Positions 1 through 12,189 of a stretch of 64,000 bases of DNA are shown piece by piece (positions within the stretch are counted from its first letter, which is position 1; each line of letters opens with the position of its first letter). The stretch is from Druceiella hillmani (Eukaryota; Arthropoda; Insecta; Lepidoptera; Hepialidae), in the NCBI GenBank assembly GCA_039881145.1, contig JAYKKI010000006.1, positions 20,272,501-20,336,500 on the forward strand, written 5' to 3'. The notes under the pieces are model-generated. The model saw only the letters and a program-made list of their open reading frames with translations. It ran no database searches and was not told where the DNA came from. Both the position numbers and the translations under genes were made by a program.

Positions 1-1395
1 AGCCAAGCGTATATCATCAGTAACCTTAACAAGGTCAGTTGAGGTACTATGGCCAGCTTTAAAGCCAGATTGATGTGGATTTAGAGACTTATGAGCATTG
101 AAGGAAGTGACGAATTGACCATGAATTATACGTTCAAAGATTAGTTTTAACTTCGGACTCACAGGTATCCCTTAGCGTACATTGATGTTCACTAGTAACC
201 GATGAAGACGAGATACCGTTCATAGTTGCAGACTTAACAGCTGGTTCAAGTACCGTGGATGGCGTAGAAAAATGTTTTTTTTTGTCGATATCCAATCGCT
301 AGCTCTCCGAAGTGGTAGAAGGTTTTCCAATGCCTAGAGTACCCAAAAACTTCCAAATATTATTATCAGTACAAGCTCGTAATGACGCAGAAATATAATG
401 TGTTTTGGTATTTCGGAACATTTACGAACATTTATTTCTAAGCACTCTAAAATTCTCCCAGGTATTTGGGATGGAATCAGTCCTATACTTAGCTTTAGCG
501 TGGTCACGTTTGGTTATAATTTTTTTAGCCAAGGAGCTCTCCACTTAATTTTGATGAGTTTTAGGGGAGCATGTTATCGAGCAGTTTAGTAATACAACTA
601 TTGAAAATAGTGAGTTTTTCATCAACAGTGATTGATCGCAATTGTATCCCAGTTAATGGATCTTGCATCCTCAAGAAAATATGGTGGTCAATACGATTAA
701 AGTCACGGAGGAAGATGCTTTTTGAAGAGGCTTTAGGGCTACTTAATTTATAGGAATTGTAAAGGAGTTCATGATAGGAAAGACCGGGTGCTGGAAGTTG
801 ACCGTAGAAGGATACACTTTTAGGGCTGGTTACTAGGATGAGATCGAGACGGAAGTGACAATTATCAACATGAAATGTAGCAAAGGATAGGAGAATGGTG
901 AGGTTACCAGCCTTGACAATGTCACAACGCTTTCCGTATCTAGTGTTATGCTTATATAGACAGGTATTAAAATCACCAATTATCATATGAAGGTAGGTAG
1001 TTGTCAACTATACTTTCAAAATCACCGAAATATGAAACATTAGGAGGAGAATACACGATACCAAGTAGTAACTTGGCTTGAAAAAAGTTACTTCGACAAA
1101 TAAGTATTTCATTATGGGCATACAGCCAGTGGAAGATTTTGCGATAATTTTGAAAGGTGGATCAGCCCGAAGATATATAGCAACACCGCCGCCACGTTTG
1201 GAAGTATTATCGTTACATATTAAAACGTAACCTTGGAGTGAATACAAATTTGATGGGAGTAAAGTTTTGAGCCAGGTCTCACTAACAAGACAAGCGTGAA
1301 GGTTAACATTTTTGAAATAATGAAATCTGAATAATGACACGGTATACTCTGGGCGTTGATGTGGTAGAAGTGTAGACCTGGTTGTGGATGTGATA
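1..1395 (-). mobile_element. Non-LTR retrotransposon (LINE), endonuclease and start of reverse transcriptase, decayed and cut by window edge
   Basis: Reading the minus strand from about 1395 leftward gives an APE-type endonuclease, a linker and the first part of a reverse transcriptase, in the order of Jockey/CR1-like LINE ORF2 proteins. Motifs: HINAQSIP near 1350; VSETWL and RGGGVAIYLR in the frame at 1008-1340; IGDFN, LDLILV and SYHELL in the frame at 561-1007; RAPWL and IWKFLGTLGIG in the linker (about 300-545); and FERIIHGQ then QSGFKAGHST in the RT fingers (about 20-150). The usual SDH of the endonuclease reads SYH here, and several frameshifts break the frame, so the copy is inactive. 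ORF1 is absent, so the element is 5'-truncated near 1395. The rest of the RT would lie left of the window. Clade assignment is inference; LINE identity is firm. Confidence 0.9.
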
Positions 1396-2231
1396 TATAC
1401 GTACGTAAATAAATAAAATAAAAGAAATTAAAACATTTTTTGCAGTTGAGTAAAAGGAAAATGATAAATGGTGGCGACCAATAAACTATCGACGACTATC
1501 TCACTTTCAGAACTATAACGTTTAATAAACTAACTACACAAACAAAGTTGCAGGTATTCGTTAGTTAATTATAAATCTGTAAATTAATAGGTAAGATGAA
1601 GGAAATAGTTTCCTTTACTCTCATTGAATGTCATACCTGTGTTCAAGTGTTTGTTTAACTCAAAGTTGAGTTTATTAAACATTTTTGTATGCATTCGGAT
1701 AAATCTTTTAAACATTTGAAACGTATTCCTCCATATATATTGGAGTTATAAATTAAATAGTAAACAGATTAAAAATGCATGTATTAAACCATTTAATATA
1801 GTATTTAAGTTAAAGTTTTGTTAAACAATTATAACTATTTTGGGATATTATTTAAAGTTCAATAATATTGGCATTATTTTTTGAAAAAAATAAGTGTAAA
1901 AAAATTTTATTTCAAAATTTGTATGGATCCCATTTTGGTATGCTCAAGAACAAGCCCTATTGGAAACTTAATTAGTAGTATTCAAATAAAAAAGTTTTGT
2001 TCATGGAATGGCGTAGAGGAATCAAAATGACAACTGACTTAAGTTTTAATTTAATATACGTTAGATTTTTTGCCAATCTGTATGTTTTTATAACTAAGTA
2101 GTGAAACAATAGACCTATATTTGAAATTATGCGATGCTTGTCCCTTTGTCTCTTTCTATTTCATATTTTCTACAGTTTCAGACTTATAAATATGAAATTT
2201 TGTAAAGAGGTGCTTAATATTGAATTCAAAA
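1396..2231. other. AT-rich non-coding stretch
   Basis: I see no coding frame, RNA gene or clear repeat here. The sequence is AT-rich and has only short A and T runs. Confidence 0.5.
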
Positions 2232-2735
2232 TAATTGGGAAATAGTAATAAAGCACTAAAATAAAATTGGGGAATAGTAGCAATATACTTAAAAAAATTG
2301 GCGAATATTTAGCAACATACTAGAAAAATTGGCGAATGTATAGAAAAAATTGGCGAATGTACACTAAAAAAATGGGACTATGTAGCCATACACTAAAGAA
2401 AGTGGCAAATATGTAGAAAATTGACGAATATGTGGCAATATATTAAAAAAAAAGTTCGGGAATGAGTAGCAACACACTAAAAAAAATCACGAATATGTAG
2501 CAATATACTAAAACAATCGTCGAATATGTAGCAATACAATAAAAAATTGAGAATATGTAGCGATTCACTAAGAAAATTGGCGAAAATGTAGCAATAGCTA
2601 TACTAAAAAATTGAGGAATATATAACAGGCTAAAAAAATTAGCGAATATATAGCAAAAGGTATACTAAAAAAATTGAGGAATATATAACAACGCACTTAA
2701 AAAAAATTAGCGAATATGCTCAAAAAATAATTAAT
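2232..2735. repeat. Degenerate tandem repeat, unit about 31-35 bp
   Basis: About fifteen imperfect copies of a unit resembling CACTAAAAAAATTGG followed by CGAATATGTAGCAATA follow one another. Unit length varies through A-run slippage and small deletions. The core words GGCGAATAT, TGTAGCAATA and ACTAAAAAA recur throughout. The copies are far more diverged than those of the array at 3595, so this is an older minisatellite. No coding potential. Confidence 0.75.
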
Positions 2736-3594
2736 ATAAGCACGTATGTTGTTTTTTCAATTTTTTTCTCACGCATCCCATCGACTGGACTATCAATGGA
2801 CAGGTATTTTAAAGGAACAATGAAGTTTATTCACTATTTTTTATATTTCCACCTTTTTGGGAATAAGCTAAAGCTGCATATTTATAAAAACTGGTTTTAT
2901 CTAATTTCATCTACAATTTTCGTACGAAGTGCAACTGTTTATTAAATGTCAATCGACTTTTAAACGAAAAAAATTGTTCCGATGTCCCCGCAACTCCCCT
3001 TTTAGTTGAAATCGCGTACGATATTTCAATAATGATCGAGTACTTCATTTGCCCCTTCCTATGAAATTAATTTTCTATGACGAACATTTTTAGAGGTAAA
3101 TGGATATGAAGGCCAGATAAAATATTTATAAAAATTAAACGTGAAGTAATATTACCGTAAATAATAATATTCCTGCTTTTAATTTAAATTACTGGGTATG
3201 TACACATACACCTCTTACATGTATTGACCGATATATGCTCTTCCTACTGAAATGTAGTTAGGCAACAATAACAGAATGCACCGGTGTACTGAAATAGCCT
3301 TTCTTTATCATGAAAGTCCGCTTTATCATAAGTATGTCTTTATCGAGAAAAGTCTATGAAGGTCCTCACTATCGTTACTAGATATATAATATTATTTATA
3401 TTAAGTATGTGAAGTGTTCCATTTCGGTTGTTACTTATTTTATTGCTATTTTTATTGATCTTGATAGAACGAAAAAACAAAATCTTTTTTGATAAAGAAT
3501 GATAGTTCAATTATTAGTGTTTTAATATTCCAATTATTTGGTGCAATTATATGGTTTCGAGTAGATTATTCGATTTTCACACATTTTAACCGTA
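2736..3594. other. AT-rich non-coding stretch
   Basis: Nothing recognisable lies between the two tandem arrays. No ORF of note and no structural RNA signature. Confidence 0.5.
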
Positions 3595-3974
3595 AAGTAG
3601 AATGATTCAATATCAGGTTTCAGTAACAGAATAAGTAGAATGATTCAATACAAGGTTTCAGTACCAGAATAAGTAGAATGATTCAATATAATGTTTCAGT
3701 AACAGAATAAGTAGAATGATTCAATATAAGGTTTCAGTAACAGAATAAGTAGAATGATTCAATATAAGGTTTCAGTAACAGAATAAGTAGAATGATTCAA
3801 TATAAGGTTTCAGTAACAGAATAAGTAGAATGATTCAATATAAGGTGTCAGTAACAGAATAAGTAGAATGATTCAATATAAGGTTTCAGTAACAGAATAA
3901 GTAGAATGATTCAGTATAAGGTTTCAGTAACAGAATAAGTAGAATGATTCAATATAAGGTTTCAGTAACAGAAT
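3595..3974. repeat. Minisatellite, exactly ten 38-bp units
   Basis: The unit is AAGTAGAATGATTCAATATA followed by AGGTTTCAGTAACAGAAT, 38 bp. It repeats head to tail ten times, 380 bp in all, with no partial unit inside the array. Copies differ by only single substitutions (for example TATC for TATA in the first, CCAG for ACAG in the second, GTGTC for GTTTC in a middle copy). Such homogeneity points to recent expansion or ongoing homogenisation. All frames are interrupted by stops. Confidence 0.95.
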
Positions 3975-5269
3975 CCGATAAAAGTGGGGTTTTTGTTTAA
4001 ATTTATGCCACCGCTTTTTTTAACGGATATTTAAAAAAATTCTCAAACGAAGAACTCTACGAAGAAGTACGTAATTTTCATATATTATGAAAAAAGGCGT
4101 GTACTTTTTGCAATATTAAATTTTATTTAATTACAAAACGCTCGTTTCTTAATTTTGTATTAATCTTTTTTTATCTAATAAATATTTTCAGTTATTTTAT
4201 GTTCAATGGTATAATTATTTATTTTGTGTTTTAATCAAACGTAAAACCGTACCGCTCCATCTCCTTTTGTAAAAACAATTACAATATGTGATCTACGATT
4301 AGCCATACATATCTTGAAATTTCTTACAGATTTCATTGGAGAGTAAATTTTTTTAAAATTCATTCTAAAAAAACTTTAACAGTATAGTTTGGTTAACTTA
4401 AAATATTGGGTTTTGCAAAAGAAGAAAGGTCATGTCTGATAACTTGTAATTATATATCACAACATTTTTTGTTTATTTTTTGTCCCTGATATCTTTATAA
4501 ATTATTTTAATGTAGCTTTCGAATTAAAACCTTAAATCGAAAATGCACACGGCGCACATCAATTTCCTTCATTTAAGTCGTTATTGCTCATTACCAACAT
4601 TTTATAAAATTATATCATATTCTTTGGGTCCATTTTAACATTAAAAATTATATGAAAGTGAAAGTTTCATGTCAGTTGGAGAGGCTTTTTTTGTCAAATC
4701 CTAAAAACGAATAATCAAACATTTTGTTTTTACAATACATACAGCATTTAGCTCCAAAAATGTATGACACTCGCACGTACATAAATATATATTATTCATC
4801 TTGCCATACATATCCGAGTATAAAATACAAACGGAAAGGAGCCACAGAACTTGCATTGAAATCAAATAATTTTCAACATGTCCCTACGAGGATGACGCAA
4901 AGTGATGCGAACAAGAAATAGGGTGAATAATAAAAGTGAAATTATCTTGTTAAACAAATACTTTTCGAGAAACGTTTTTCTCGAGATAATTGGTTATCCA
5001 TTTAACACATTAAATTTATATATTTGTAATTAAATTTAAAATATAAGAGACACTAAAGAGGAAATAATGTAATTTAAAAAAATTAGAAAATTAAGAGAAA
5101 ATTAAGGCTTGCTGTTACTAAAATTTAGTCTTACTAATATTTGATAGAATTATAGATATTGTAGCTGATCCGAAAAATAAACGGATCCAATTAGATGGAT
5201 TTCAGGTTCGTGCCTTATATTTTTTCGTAGCGTGATGGAAATATATTGCATTTTCATTTACACACTCTT

Positions 5270-7096
5270 CAGGAGTGTGGAAATAAATAAATTATTGGCA
5301 TACTTACATTTTTGACGAAACACATCTATTTTTATAAAGTTTCCTCTAAACTCTGGGAGTATGTAGTATAGTGATTTTGAAAATAAATAAAATCTTCATC
5401 TATAATTCACACAGCTTACCTTTTATTAGCTTTATATATTTATTTCATGAAATTGAGCTTTTTGCAACTCATTCATTGCCAAAATCCTTAGAGGGGCAAG
5501 TTTAGAGGACTCTTGCCGGATAATTATACTTTAATTTGAAATGCAAAAAGTAGTAAAATGTTCATTTGCCCTTCTTTAATTGACGCAAATTCAAAAAGAA
5601 AACTATTTTTTCAACAAAAATATGGTTACAATTTCCCATACATTTTTGGCACCGGTTAGTTATTCTACGCTGAGATTCGCCCTAAGTCGATAGTCTAGCG
5701 GCTGCTGTGAACAAAAATATTTAGATATATAAATAGAAGACAAATTAGAAACTCGAAAATATATTTTTCAATTTTAAATTGCACCTATGGTGTGGAGATC
5801 TTAAAAGTATTTTTTTCATAATTTTACCCATAATATCTTCAAGAGTGTACAGAAAAATATTAAAAAAATATACGCCCTCACCTAACCCCGAAACTACTTA
5901 ACTAAAAATAAAAAAAACACAAGTGATGTTGTAACTTTTTTTTATATTATCAGCCGATTTCGTTAGAAACTATGCGACATGGAAACTTAAACTTGGCATA
6001 GTAGTACATACTATTAACCAATGTATTTTGCACTAAATTGTTTAAAATATCTATTTAAGAATTAATGACGGAGTAAATAAAGGCTTTACAATTTCCAATT
6101 TCACGTATCAAGTGTGTTTTATTTGCTTATGAGACATGTACAAATAATATTTCATAATTTAAAATTGTAGTTTTAAAAATATATTCTAAAAATTTAGCAT
6201 TCACCCTTGTGTTCGAAATTATTTAATACATTTACGTTGTGAAAAATCAATATTTGCAAATAGTTTAATAATCCGTTAACCAAAGTGAGTACTAAATGAA
6301 AAGATTTGATTGTATTAAACAAACCCAGACATAAAACAAAGCGTCGTGAAAATAATATTTGGGTAGATATATTTAATTTTAATTAAAAATTGTCTTACTT
6401 CATCAGGTAAGTGATTATGAGGAACTGAGGTAATCTCTACTTGTTTGGGAGTTGACCATGACATCGCACATATGACGATGACAGAAAAACGAGTCACGAA
6501 ACACGAAATTTTCAATAATTAGCGATTATATAATTTTGTTCATGCATTCATTTAAAGTGTGTTCGGTTTTTTTTAATTTGCCTCACATACGTATGATCAA
6601 ATTATGTTTTTATGGGGGTCACAAAAAGGCAGGTTTCAATTGTTTGTGGTTTCCTCAGGGCTTATGGTATGAAAAATGTAAATGAGTTACAAAAATTATC
6701 TCTGCGATTATCCTATTCTCTAGTTTTTTTACGTTGTTGATAGTTGAAGACGTTTCTTCGATCCATTAATAGTAAGGTAAAGTCGCATGTGAAAGATGAA
6801 TCGGTATAGAACAACCATTCCGAATAGCTGACCCGATCAATAGATGAAATACGAATAAAAATTTACATAATATTTGTTATTGTGGTATCGACGTAATTTT
6901 AATAACGCAAAAATAAATTAAAGAAACTGGTTACCAAACAAATATGAAACTAAAGTTTTTATTTTAATTATAATATAAACAATGAAAATAATGCGCATAG
7001 GATATGAATTTCTTCCCTACCCACAAGGAGCGCCGCTACGTGTGTATTAGTGATTTTATAATTTGTGAATATCCATTCTTAAGCGGAAGATTTGTG
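5270..7096. other. About 1.8 kb present in segment A but missing from segment B, possible insertion
   Basis: The A/B alignment jumps here: homology stops near 5260 and resumes near 7098, while segment B runs straight through near 38265. The two junctions carry similar words (TACACACTCTT at 5259 and AACACACCCTT at 7097). These could be a decayed target-site duplication around an inserted element. The only protein-like trace inside is the FLYWCH-like relic at 6399-6515. A deletion in B is the alternative. Confidence 0.45.
6399..6515 (-). pseudogene. FLYWCH-like zinc-finger exon remnant (tentative)
   Basis: The minus-strand frame contains CAMSWSTPKQVEITSVPHNH followed by LPDE, then directly a good splice donor (GTAAGA, 6393-6398). 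The tail HNHxPDE after a C-A-[KR/S] stretch is the hallmark of the C-terminal half of FLYWCH domains, found in MULE-type transposases and in mod(mdg4)-like exons. The expected upstream tryptophan and first cysteine are not in a clean frame, so at best this is half a domain, degraded. It sits inside the 1.8 kb stretch that segment B lacks, which would fit a transposon origin. The identification rests on a short motif and is weak. Confidence 0.25.
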
Positions 7097-8399
7097 AACA
7101 CACCCTTAAGCAATACACATAAAACATTCTGATTGGACAATGTAATTCACACACTTATTTTGCAATCCGTTTAAAGTAAATGTTGTAAATTACCAGTCAA
7201 TTATGATAAATACGATGTAAGGTACTAATAAATTTATGAATATACGAATAAAAAAACCTGGGTGTTCAATAACTAACTTTATTTAAATTCAATGTATTTA
7301 TCAGAAGCTTTAATTTTTTTCAATTCACGCAGAATATCGATCAAGAGCATTTATTTTTAATTATTTTGTTGCTGTTTGTGTAAGAGAGTGGGGAATTTAT
7401 TTTTAATCAAATTCTTTTTCGTTTCTTTACAGCGAATTCGTTGACAGTATAATATAAAAGGAGTAAAAAATAATGTCAGGCTTAAAAGAAAAATAAAGGA
7501 ATATGTTGTTGAAAAAATGCGAATAAATTAAATTTACAAATATAAACTGGGATAAGCGGGAAGGGACATTTATATTTACCAGGATATATAAATAAGAATA
7601 AAGTATATGATACATAAGTATAAACAAATGTTACTTGTTTAGTAGGTTTATTTTGAAGGTACTGAGAAATACCGAAAGATAATAAAAAGGTATTGCGATT
7701 TGACAATATTTCATTGATAAAAATTTACCTTACAAAAATTAATTTTCAGCTAATAAAATGAGGGAAATGAAATTTAATTTCATTTTCAGTTTATTTTCTA
7801 ATTTTCCTTTTATTCTTGAGATAAGATAAAACAATGAGCGATAAAAGCACACAATAAATTAAGAGGAAATTATTACGAAATTACAACATGATATGTAAAT
7901 ATAATTTTCTTAGTTATTGTTGTTAGCCTATTTTTATAATAGTCATGTTTTAACTACTACATGTACGGTTTACAAATAAATATAATTTCAACTATATTTC
8001 ATAATTTATTATATTGTTAATTTAATGTTTACCCTACAGCGAGATATTCAAAATATGTGCCTAGACATCAACTGTATATAAACCCATTTGTTACACTGTT
8101 TTTCACTTAGACTAGCTAGAACATTTAAATAATTATCGAATTAATTCCGACGCGCAGAATACTTAACAGCACGCTGTAACAAATTACGTAAGATGAACAT
8201 ATAAATATAAATATAATGGGTTTCTAAATGGCTCGAATTGATTTAAAGCAAGTTATAACAAACACATTAAAATGTTTGTAGTACACGATGTGGAGAATTA
8301 TCCAAACTTAGTAAGAAATAAAAAAAATCGACGTCATTATAATCGAATTAGGGTTGTATAAAAAATATATCAAATACGACCTGCAATGCTTTTCCGTAT

Positions 8400-8640
8400 C
8401 ACAATGCACACGTATCTAAGATAAAGCTGCCAAAAAGCTTCCTCAAAAATAAACTTTATCTGAAATTTTCCGTAACCCGCCATATCGTGCCAAGGGGTGG
8501 AGCCGATTGGCAGTTTGGCTTGAATATGGTTCTCGAATGACAACTTCGCGTTAAAGTGGCTATATATCTCGCCACGTCTGACCCGGAAAGCGCGGGAGTG
8601 AGCAATGAACTTCCAAACAAGTTATCTGGTAGATAGATTA
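8400..8640. other. GC-richer block best conserved between segments A and B
   Basis: This is the most similar part of the two segments. Shared words include GATAAAGC(T/C)GCCAAAAAG, CCCGCCATATC, GGTGGAGCCGATTGG, CTCGAATGA and AACTTCGCGT, then GAACTTCC. Neither copy has a shared long open frame, so the conservation is more likely regulatory, RNA-related or a recent gene-conversion patch. Copy A has a TATA-like CTATATAT at about 8561 flanked by GTGG and GCCAC; copy B has lost it. Confidence 0.4.
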
Positions 8641-9065
8641 AGTATGTGGCGTGCTAAGTATTTACAGAAACGTTCTAAAGTTATTAAGACCGAGGACACT
8701 GATTGAAAGTAAAGTATACACGGGACTATATTTGATATAATGTACACATATACTTTGCGAAATATTATGAGAAATTTTTATTCATTTATAGCGAATATTA
8801 TACATAAGGCCATATAAATCGATGGGCTTGCTTCGATCTACATTTCATATGTCTTTCATAATGACAACTTATTACGTAATGAAAATTATAGGTCTTTACT
8901 ACTGTAATAAGCGGATATATGAATTTCGACGTTATAACATTTTGAAGCCACATTTTGAATCAGCAAGTTAGAAATTTGCAATTATTAGACATTGAAGGCC
9001 CTTTGTTAAAATGAGTTATCGACATATTTGTTTTGATTTCTGTTACGATTTCAAGAGTAAAAAAA

Positions 9066-12000
9066 TTATGTTTGATTAATCGCCAATTTCTTTCTATTTG
9101 AATCAAAATTAGAATACAAGAAATTGGTAATAAAATAAACAAGACAAACTTATATTAGGGAAACATTTTCATTCGTTTTATATTCCTTAGTCCTTTTTGT
9201 AATTCGTATAGTATGCACAATTAACACTATCCGCCTGGTGACCCTACCTCGGCATAACGTGAAAACTTTAAGATAAATACCGAAAGACATACTTGTCTTA
9301 CGCGAAAGCCATAGGGAAACTGTCGGTAACATTACGTAATAATAAAAAAAAAACTAAAGTCATTTATATATTTTTTGTAATATTTAGATTTTCATGTTAC
9401 TAAGATATCCATGAGATCTGCGCGATACTAACTGGCATGAACTTTGTCATATGTACGGATTTCAAAGTATTATGAATGAAAAAATAAATAAATTTATATT
9501 TAATCAATCTCATTTTTATTTTACCTTTTTCTTTACAGTTACGATGTGTGTTACTTTTAGTGAAAATAAAAAACTTAATTATATTGTTTGGAAAAAAAAC
9601 TAAAAAAAACCACTTGTTTAGTAATAAGAACTTAAAGAAAAACAAATTTTTAAATAAAAAGATTTTGGTCAAGGGTGAAAAGATGTCTCTGATGACAAAA
9701 AAATAACTTCGATGTAAAAAAAGCGCGGAGTGCTATCGACTTGTATTTTCGTAATGATTCTACCTTTACAAATAGATAAAGATAAAAAAATTATGGTAAC
9801 TGGTAACATCAAGCATTCTGACTGCTGAGTTCGCTTAAATTATACAAGAAATCCAAATCATTTTTGAAGTGTGTGTGTAATCATGGTTAAAAAATTATTA
9901 GGTTTGATTAAAAACTATTAGGTAAGAAACATACAAAATTACTACTGCGGTTTCTGGTTTATATAAATTTCTGAAATAACTCTCTTAACGAATAAACACA
10001 AGAGCATAGCGTACGATATTCTGTGTCGTTAGAAACTGGGTTTCCCGAAATGATCTTAGAGTGCTCTTGCATTTTTATGTTTAAGATAAAAATCGAGCCA
10101 ACAATAAGCATTATATGCACAATGATGTGTACTCTTCTATAATACAAGTAAGCATTGTTTCCAAAGATTTAATAAGGAAATTTCTTGATTTATTCGAATG
10201 ATCCAGTAGATTCCAATGCATTGCAATCAATCGACGTTAATTTTTTTAAGAGAGACTTATTGGGAACAGATTTCAGGCCAATTTTCAATTACTTGGCACA
10301 CCTATTTACATCCTCATATTCTACATTAGAAAACTTCATGAGCTAACATTGTTTAACTAAAAATCAAGGTTGAAGTCGTATGGACGTATGTAATGACAAT
10401 AATATAGGTGATGAGATATATGAAATAACTTATGTTAAAAATTCCTTTGAATCGAGAATGAAAATAACAGATAAAATGAGTCATGACTTGGGTAAAAGTC
10501 ATTAAATAATAATTACGAATTTTTCTGGAATAAAAAAGTTGTATAACTCCTTAGATTTTTTTATCGAGATTTATGATAAATAATTAATTTAAATAATCTA
10601 AAGGTTAGAAAAAAGTTATATTGAAAATTGAATTTAATTGAGAACGAAAAAAGAACTAAAAGTTAATTATAATGTCAGTAAGGGTTATTGAAAAACTATT
10701 ACGAATTTATTTAGGAAAAAGGCGTGGAAGTCCTAACATGTATTACGGAGTATATGGTCAAGGAATTAATTTAAGTAATCGGACAGAATCTTGTATTGTA
10801 CTAACTAGATTGCATTCACATTCCATGCGCTTATTATTTTTAATTAATTCGTTCAAAGGACGAAGTTAATTTATTTCAAGCGGCAAAGGTTTTTCTCGAT
10901 TAATTATGAATTATTCATTCAGTACTGCATAATTTGCTACTCAGAATCATTTTAAGCCGAATTTACGAACGATCATTAAATTTTCAACGCTTTAAAACCT
11001 CCATAAACCTTTGTACATTAAATTTTTTTTCATACTCGTGTATGAAAACTTAAACCTAATTTAAGGTTTATTACTCGTTTCACTTTACGAGAAACGTGTT
11101 ATAAAATGTTACCCTGACTAGTAAAAAATAATGAAGAATAAATAAAAGGTGAACAATAAAAAGAGGAAAAACAAATGTGAAAGGTAAAAAAAGTAACGAG
11201 AAAAAATAAGTGAAAACTATAAATTCTGGAAGAACTTCAGCCATCAAAAAGCGTACACGTAATTTAAAACATCGTAACCATAATTTTGAAGTCGTAAATC
11301 AAACTGTAAAACAGTCATAAGTCGGAATACACTCGCCGTGCCAGTACCGCAATTTTGACTTGCGAAATGCCTACATAAAGACTATTGTGAATTAGATTAT
11401 GTTAACGTATGCACGATTAATGGAAATACAGTTGATATCTAGCTCGCGCGTAACCATTCAGAACAAAAGTCCATTCATCTATTCCGTCCCTAAAATTAAA
11501 AAAAAAATACTGATAGTGCGCAAAAGCCTTAATAAAAAATAAATGCAATAAAAACTGCATCACCGTTTTATGTAGTTGCATTTTGGTAATGATCACTTTT
11601 ACTTTAAAATCGATACTTATATTTTTCTCTTACTATGATTGGGTCCTCGCGAAATGTGAAATAATTTTTTTCCACATACTGTACGACTAGGATCGTCGTA
11701 TTTATATTCAGGGAAAATTTTGTGAATGGTTTGGTGCGAAAGTGAAAGTTTTTTTTATCAATATTAATAAAATCTATCAGTTTCCCAATTTCATTATAGA
11801 GAAATCTTTTTAAGTATTATCGTCAATAGAGAGCTGAAGAATCATCATCTAATTTAGAATAATAATTTTGAAGCTTAAATAAAATATTTTTTTTCATTTG
11901 AAAAGAAATGGAAAAGGTCCGTTAAAATTATTTGGAAAAACATCAGATTTTCTTAACAATAAAATTTTTATGACGAATGAAATGGTTTCCTTTACATATA

Positions 12001-12189
12001 TTAAACCGATAAAATCGATTCATTTCATGAATGAATTAATTGCAACAGATATATTTACATTTAGATTAATATTCACATTTTCTCTATGAGAAGGTTAACA
12101 AAACGAAAAATAACTTATATATTTAAATGTTATTACTAAAAATAATAATAGTCTTGAAAATCGGATGTTAAAATTATTTTTATTTTTAC
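9066..12189. other. AT-rich non-coding DNA, possible first intron of the minus-strand gene
   Basis: I see no exon, RNA gene or repeat family that I can support. If the exon at 12190-12258 is real, this is the start of its first intron on the minus strand. No convincing second exon is visible between here and position 1. Confidence 0.4.

Larger units (their letters stand above)
4270..9065. repeat. Segment A of a diverged direct duplication (partner at 37205-40070)
   Basis: A series of blocks here recurs in the same order and orientation about 31-33 kb downstream. Matches include TTTTGCAAAAGAAGAAA (4414 and 37372), TGCCATACATATCC (4801 and 37489), CACTAAAG/CTAAAATT blocks near 5110 and 38115, TTAAGCAATACAC (7106 and 38275), CAGAAGCTTTAATTTT (7302 and 38473), the GC-richer block at 8400-8640 (39595-39800), and GTTAAAATGA/ATTACTTAT near 9006 and 40010. 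By eye the best blocks are about 80% identical; the rest are lower with many indels. A carries two extra stretches, about 4450-4690 and 5270-7096. I recognise no gene in it. Confidence 0.8.

Noticed and set aside
398..753. Plus-strand open frames at 398-589 and 571-753
   Set aside because: They are antisense shadows of the minus-strand LINE linker and endonuclease, which carry clear motifs.
3595..3974. CRISPR-like array
   Set aside because: Units are contiguous 38-bp copies without unique spacers, so it is a minisatellite.
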